In this document: positions 6,008-8,814 of the stretch, piece by piece | Numbering within the stretch: position 1 is the first letter of the stretch | How the letters are laid out: every line of letters starts with the position of its first letter | NCBI GenBank assembly: GCA_937926025.1 | Contig: CALANQ010000472.1 | Span: 1-8,814 of the forward strand | Direction: 5' to 3' | DNA: 8,814 bases | From: an uncultured Acidimicrobiales bacterium | GTDB lineage: Bacteria; Actinomycetota; Acidimicrobiia; Acidimicrobiales; Iamiaceae | Program-made: the position numbers and the translations under genes | Notes under the pieces: model-generated | Told to the model about the DNA's origin: nothing | Databases searched by the model: none | The model's input: only the letters and a program-made list of their open reading frames with translations

Positions 6008-8568
6008 CGGCGGGCGTCTCGCAGCATCCCGGTGATGACCGACGGGGCCACCGGGCGGGACAGCGCGTAGCCCTGGACCCGGTGGCACCCGAGCGCCGCC
6101 AGGGCCTCGATCTGGTCGTCCTGCTCTACGCCCTCGGCGACCACCGCCAGGTCCAGCGCCGCCGACAGCTGCACGACCGCGCCCACCAGGGCGGCGGCGC
6201 GCGGCGACGTCGTGAGGTCCGTGATGAACGACTGGTCCAGCTTGACCACGTCGATGGGCAGGTCCCGCAGCTCGCCGAGCGACGAGTAGCCGCTGCCGAA
6301 GTCGTCGAGCGCCACCTGGCAGCCCAGCTCCCGCAGCTTGTGCAGGGTGGCGATCTCGCCGTGCTCCTGCGTGGCCAGCACGGTCTCGGTGAGCTCCACC
6401 ACCACCAGCGCCGGCGCGATGCCCGTCTCCGCCAGCACGGACCCGATGTCGTCGAGGAAGCTCGGCTCGCGCAGCTGGCGGGCGCTGACGTTGATGCTCA
6501 CCGGCACCGCGAACCCCATGGCGTGCCACTGCACCGCCTCCACGCACGCCCGCCGGAAGATCTCGCGGCCGAGGGCCACGATGGCACCGGTGTGCTCCGC
6601 CAGGCGGATCAGGTCGAACGGCGGGACCGGGCCGCGGGTGGGGTGGGTCCACCGGAGCAGGGCCTCCACGCCCACCACCCGATCCGAGGTGGAGTCGAAG
6701 ATGGGCTGGTAGGCCAGCGTCCACGTCTGCTTCGTCAGCACCTCGTGCAGGTCGGCCTCCCGCTCGAGGCGGTGCAGCGATCGGACCTGCAGCGCATCGT
6801 CGAACAGCGCGTACCGCCCGCCGCCCGCCTCCTTGGCCCGGTGGAGCGCGATCTCCGCGCTGCGCAGCGCGGCGAGGTGGTCGTCACCGGCCTCCACCAG
6901 CGTGATGCCCACGCTGCCGGTCACCTTCAGCTCCCGTCCGCCGGCGTCGACGGGCTCGGCGAAGCAGGCGAGGAGCCGGTCGGCCAGGAGGATGGCCTCG
7001 AACTCGTCGGGCACGTCGGCCAGGATCACCACGAACTGCGAGCCGCCGTGGCGGGCGACGAGGTCCTGGGCCCGGACCACGTCGCCCAGGCGCCGGGCGA
7101 TGGTGGCGACCACCTGGTCCCCGGCCGCGAAGCCGAACGTCTCGTTGACCCGCTGGAGGTGGTCCAGGTCGGCGAACAGCACCGCAACGCGGCGGTCGCG
7201 CTCGATGGCCTGCACCGCCCGGGCCAGCTGCTCCACCAGCAGCACCCGGTTGGGCAGCCCGGTGGCGTCGTCGTAGAGGGCGGCGCGCCGCAGCTGGTCC
7301 TCCAGCGCCCGCTGGCTGGTCATGTCCCGGCAGATCGTGCTGTAGAGGCGCTGGCCGTCGTCGTCGAGCTCAGGGTGGGCGATGAGCACCTGCGAGACGG
7401 GGATCTCGTGGCCGTCGGGTCGGCGCAGCCGGTTCTCGCCGGTCCACGTGCCCGTCCGCTCCGCGGTGCGCATGCCCTCGCGGACCAGGTCCTGGGCCAG
7501 GTCGTCGGGGAAGAAGTCGAAGGCCCGGGCGCTGGGCGTGGCGTCGGGCGAGAACCCGAGGAGGTGGCGACCGACGGGGTTGAGGTAGCGGATGGTCCCG
7601 TCCCGCGACGCCGAGGCGACCAGGTCCGGCGTGGCCTCGATGATGTCGCTCACCCGCTCCTTCGCCGCGCTGACATCGCGACGGGAGGACACGACGGAGC
7701 CGGTGGTGACCCCCGTGACCACCAGCACCAGCAGCAGCAGCTGGAAGTCCGAGCGGTCCAGCACCCCGTCGAGCTGGAGGTGGGCGCCGGCGGTCATCAC
7801 GGCGGACAGCGCGGCCGACGACACGGCGGCGGCGGCGACCCCGTGGCGGACGGCGACCACCACCACCGGGATGAACGCCAGGTACACGAACCGCATGGGC
7901 GCTTCGCCGATCTCCATCAGCGCCAAGCCGATCACCGCGGGCAGGAGCAGCTCCACGCCGAGCTGCCACCGGGGGACGGCGTCCTCGTCGTCCGCGAGGC
8001 GGATGCGGCGGTGCTGGTCGAGGTCGTTGCCGGCGATGATCAGGGCGGGGAGCAGGCAGGCTGCGCCGACGATGTCGCCCACCCAGAAGAGGGCGGCGGA
8101 CCGGGCCAGGTCGTCGGTGGGCACCAGGTCGGCGGCCCACTGGACACCGACGCCGATGACGGTGGCGACGGCGGCCCCCGCACCGATGCCCAGCGCCAGC
8201 ACCGCCAGGTCCTCGGGGTTGCGCAGCCGGGGGTCGAGGGCGAGCCGGCGCAGCACCCACGCGCCGAAGGCGTAGGCGGCGGCGAGGCCGATGGAGTTCA
8301 CCAGCAGGAGGACGAGGCCGTACTCGTCGCCCAGCCCCATGATGATGGGGGTGCTGATGAGCTCCGCGACCAGGACCAGCCACACCAGCCGGGGTCGGAA
8401 GAAGCAGAGGGCGATGGCGACCGCGGCCGGCGGGAACCAGATGAGCGCCGGACCCTCCAGGCTGATCTCGCGGGCCCACACGGCGGCACCCAGGTACGCG
8501 GCGAGGCCGAGAGCGGCGACGATCGCGGTGGTTCGGTGCGAGCCCGTCGCACCCGGTTGTGGATCCAT
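6004..8568 (-). CDS. MASE1-PAS-GGDEF-EAL protein, probable c-di-GMP phosphodiesterase
   Basis: 854-residue membrane-anchored c-di-GMP signalling protein. Order: MASE1 membrane sensor (about 13-295, with the typical GPALIWFPPAAVAIAL at 39-54); a short helical linker; PAS domain with PAC end (about 303-420); GGDEF domain (about 428-590); EAL domain (about 605-850). The EAL domain looks active: EALLRW (635-640), SINVSA with Asn 693, ELTET (725-729), DDFGSGYSSL (755-764), Lys 776, AEGVE (811-815) and Gln 832 are all present, so hydrolysis of c-di-GMP to pGpG is expected. The GGDEF domain is degenerate: the signature reads GGSQF (508-512) and DLDHLQRVNETFGF replaces the usual Phe-Lys and Asp/His positions, so cyclase activity is unlikely; the upstream RxxD (499-502), the usual inhibitory c-di-GMP site, remains. 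The ATG start has GAAGGGG 9 bases upstream. First gene of the coupled three-gene unit; a 73-base spacer separates it from the gene to its right. Confidence 0.95.
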   Translation of the reverse strand: MDPQPGATGSHRTTAIVAALGLAAYLGAAVWAREISLEGPALIWFPPAAVAIALCFFRPRLVWLVLVAELISTPIIMGLGDEYGLVLLLVNSIGLAAAYAFGAWVLRRLALDPRLRNPEDLAVLALGIGAGAAVATVIGVGVQWAADLVPTDDLARSAALFWVGDIVGAACLLPALIIAGNDLDQHRRIRLADDEDAVPRWQLGVELLLPAVIGLALMEIGEAPMRFVYLAFIPVVVVAVRHGVAAAAVSSAALSAVMTAGAHLQLDGVLDRSDFQLLLLVLVVTGVTTGSVVSSRRDVSAAKERVSDIIEATPDLVASASRDGTIRYLNPVGRHLLGFSPDATPSARAFDFFPDDLAQDLVREGMRTAERTGTWTGENRLRRPDGHEIPVSQVLIAHPELDDDGQRLYSTICRDMTSQRALEDQLRRAALYDDATGLPNRVLLVEQLARAVQAIERDRRVAVLFADLDHLQRVNETFGFAAGDQVVATIARRLGDVVRAQDLVARHGGSQFVVILADVPDEFEAILLADRLLACFAEPVDAGGRELKVTGSVGITLVEAGDDHLAALRSAEIALHRAKEAGGGRYALFDDALQVRSLHRLEREADLHEVLTKQTWTLAYQPIFDSTSDRVVGVEALLRWTHPTRGPVPPFDLIRLAEHTGAIVALGREIFRRACVEAVQWHAMGFAVPVSINVSARQLREPSFLDDIGSVLAETGIAPALVVVELTETVLATQEHGEIATLHKLRELGCQVALDDFGSGYSSLGELRDLPIDVVKLDQSFITDLTTSPRAAALVGAVVQLSAALDLAVVAEGVEQDDQIEALAALGCHRVQGYALSRPVAPSVITGMLRDARR

Positions 8569-8577
8569 GCCCGGGCG

Positions 8578-8584
8578 CCCCTTC
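8578..8584 (-). promoter_or_regulatory. Ribosome binding site for the c-di-GMP gene
   Basis: GAAGGGG on the - strand, 9 bases before the ATG at 8568-8566, is a reasonable Shine-Dalgarno site. It is the only good site in the spacer 8569-8641 and supports the chosen start. Confidence 0.5.
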
Positions 8585-8641
8585 TGCCCCGCGGAGATCC
8601 CCAGCGTAGGTGGCGGATCCGCAGGTCGCGGGCACGATCGG

Positions 8642-8814
8642 TCACCCAGCCGGGGGAGCCTCCTCGGCGTCGTCGTCGAGCAGCCGCTGGCGGGCGGCCA
8701 GCACGGCGAAGCCCGCCGCCACCGCCGAGATGCCGAACACCGTGGGGCCGGTCATGTCCCGCGGTCCGGTGAGCGCCAGCTCGCCCGGGATCGGGGCGGC
8801 GGGGTCGGCGGGGG
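8642..8814 (-). CDS. C-terminus of a probable sortase-anchored surface protein (5' part outside window)
   Basis: Partial gene running off the right edge: 56 residues and a TGA are visible, with no start in the window. The residues read as a Pro/Ala-rich stretch, then LALTG (visible residues 12-16), a short spacer, a hydrophobic run TVFGISAVAAGFAVLAA (24-40), the basic RQR (41-43) and an acidic tail LLDDDAEEAPPAG. This order (LxxTG-like motif, hydrophobic segment, positive charges) is that of a cell-wall sorting signal. LAxTG is the variant associated with class E sortases of high-GC Gram-positive bacteria. The tail after the basic residues, 13 residues and strongly acidic, is longer than in classical signals, so a simple C-terminal membrane anchor is the alternative. 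The rest of the protein, and so its function, is not visible. The stop is 73 bases before the c-di-GMP gene, so co-transcription with the downstream operon is possible but not shown. Confidence 0.65.
   Translation of the reverse strand, partial: PADPAAPIPGELALTGPRDMTGPTVFGISAVAAGFAVLAARQRLLDDDAEEAPPAG
8684..8779 (-). other. Candidate LAxTG cell-wall sorting signal
   Basis: Within the partial gene at the right edge, 8779-8765 encodes LALTG, 8743-8693 the hydrophobic span and 8692-8684 the RQR charge cluster. If it is a true signal, a sortase would cleave between Thr and Gly and link the protein to the cell wall. No sortase gene is present in this window. Confidence 0.5.

Noticed and set aside
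6008..6724. N-terminal extension of the kinase-flippase protein to a start at 6724
   Set aside because: It lies wholly inside the EAL-coding region, has no membrane or domain signal, and the ATG at 6007 forms an ATGA overlap.
8569..8576. GCCCGGGC palindrome next to the c-di-GMP start codon
   Set aside because: An 8-base palindrome of only G and C is expected often by chance in this sequence and has no loop to form a useful hairpin.
8603..8608. TACGCT on the - strand as a -10 box for the c-di-GMP operon
   Set aside because: It fits TAnnnT and sits 35 bases before the ATG, but no -35 resembling TTGACA lies 16-18 bases upstream. One short match is not enough.
6082..8772. Long open frame of 896 codons on the + strand across the c-di-GMP gene
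   Set aside because: The translation is low-complexity and rich in Gly, Arg, His, Gln and Val with no domain, as expected for the antisense of a GC-rich gene. The opposite strand encodes clear MASE1, PAS, GGDEF and EAL domains.

Overview
The window is very GC-rich, with G or C in most third codon positions, GTG starts and short or overlapping gene junctions. This fits a high-GC Actinomycetota chromosome. The protein repertoire (bacterial UBP-type zinc finger, actinobacterial membrane protein of unknown function, kinase/flippase fusion, LAxTG-type sorting signal) also fits, and a member of the Acidimicrobiia or a relative is possible, but the sequence alone does not settle the class. No rRNA, tRNA, CRISPR array, insertion sequence or phage gene was seen, and coding density is close to complete.

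Layout. Left part, + strand: the 3' part of a small UBP-type zinc-finger gene (1-279, 5' end outside the window), a 181-base spacer with GC-rich inverted repeats, then a 478-residue membrane protein of unknown function (461-1897). Right part, - strand, in transcription order from the right edge: the C-terminal end of a probable sortase-anchored or tail-anchored surface protein (8642-8814); a 73-base spacer; a MASE1-PAS-GGDEF-EAL cyclic-di-GMP protein (8568-6004); an 807-residue fusion of an N-terminal membrane bundle, a kinase-like domain and an LPG-synthase-type flippase domain (6007-3584); and a SulP anion transporter with a C-terminal STAS domain (3587-1872). The last three genes are joined by two 4-base stop/start overlaps (ATGA and GTGA), so they are almost certainly one translationally coupled operon. 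The SulP gene converges on the 478-residue gene, and the two coding regions overlap by 26 bases.

How the genes may work together. The EAL domain keeps all the residues expected of a c-di-GMP phosphodiesterase, whereas the GGDEF signature is degenerate (GGSQF), so the first operon product probably senses a signal through its membrane MASE1 and PAS domains and degrades c-di-GMP. The second product has a kinase fold that keeps the ATP-lysine and HRD motif but has lost the metal-binding Asn and the DFG Asp, which suggests a pseudokinase coupled to a lipid-flippase-like membrane domain. The third is an anion transporter. A three-gene unit joining a c-di-GMP phosphodiesterase, a pseudokinase-flippase and a SulP-STAS transporter is the most interesting part of this window. 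A functional link between the three is inference from the coupling only.
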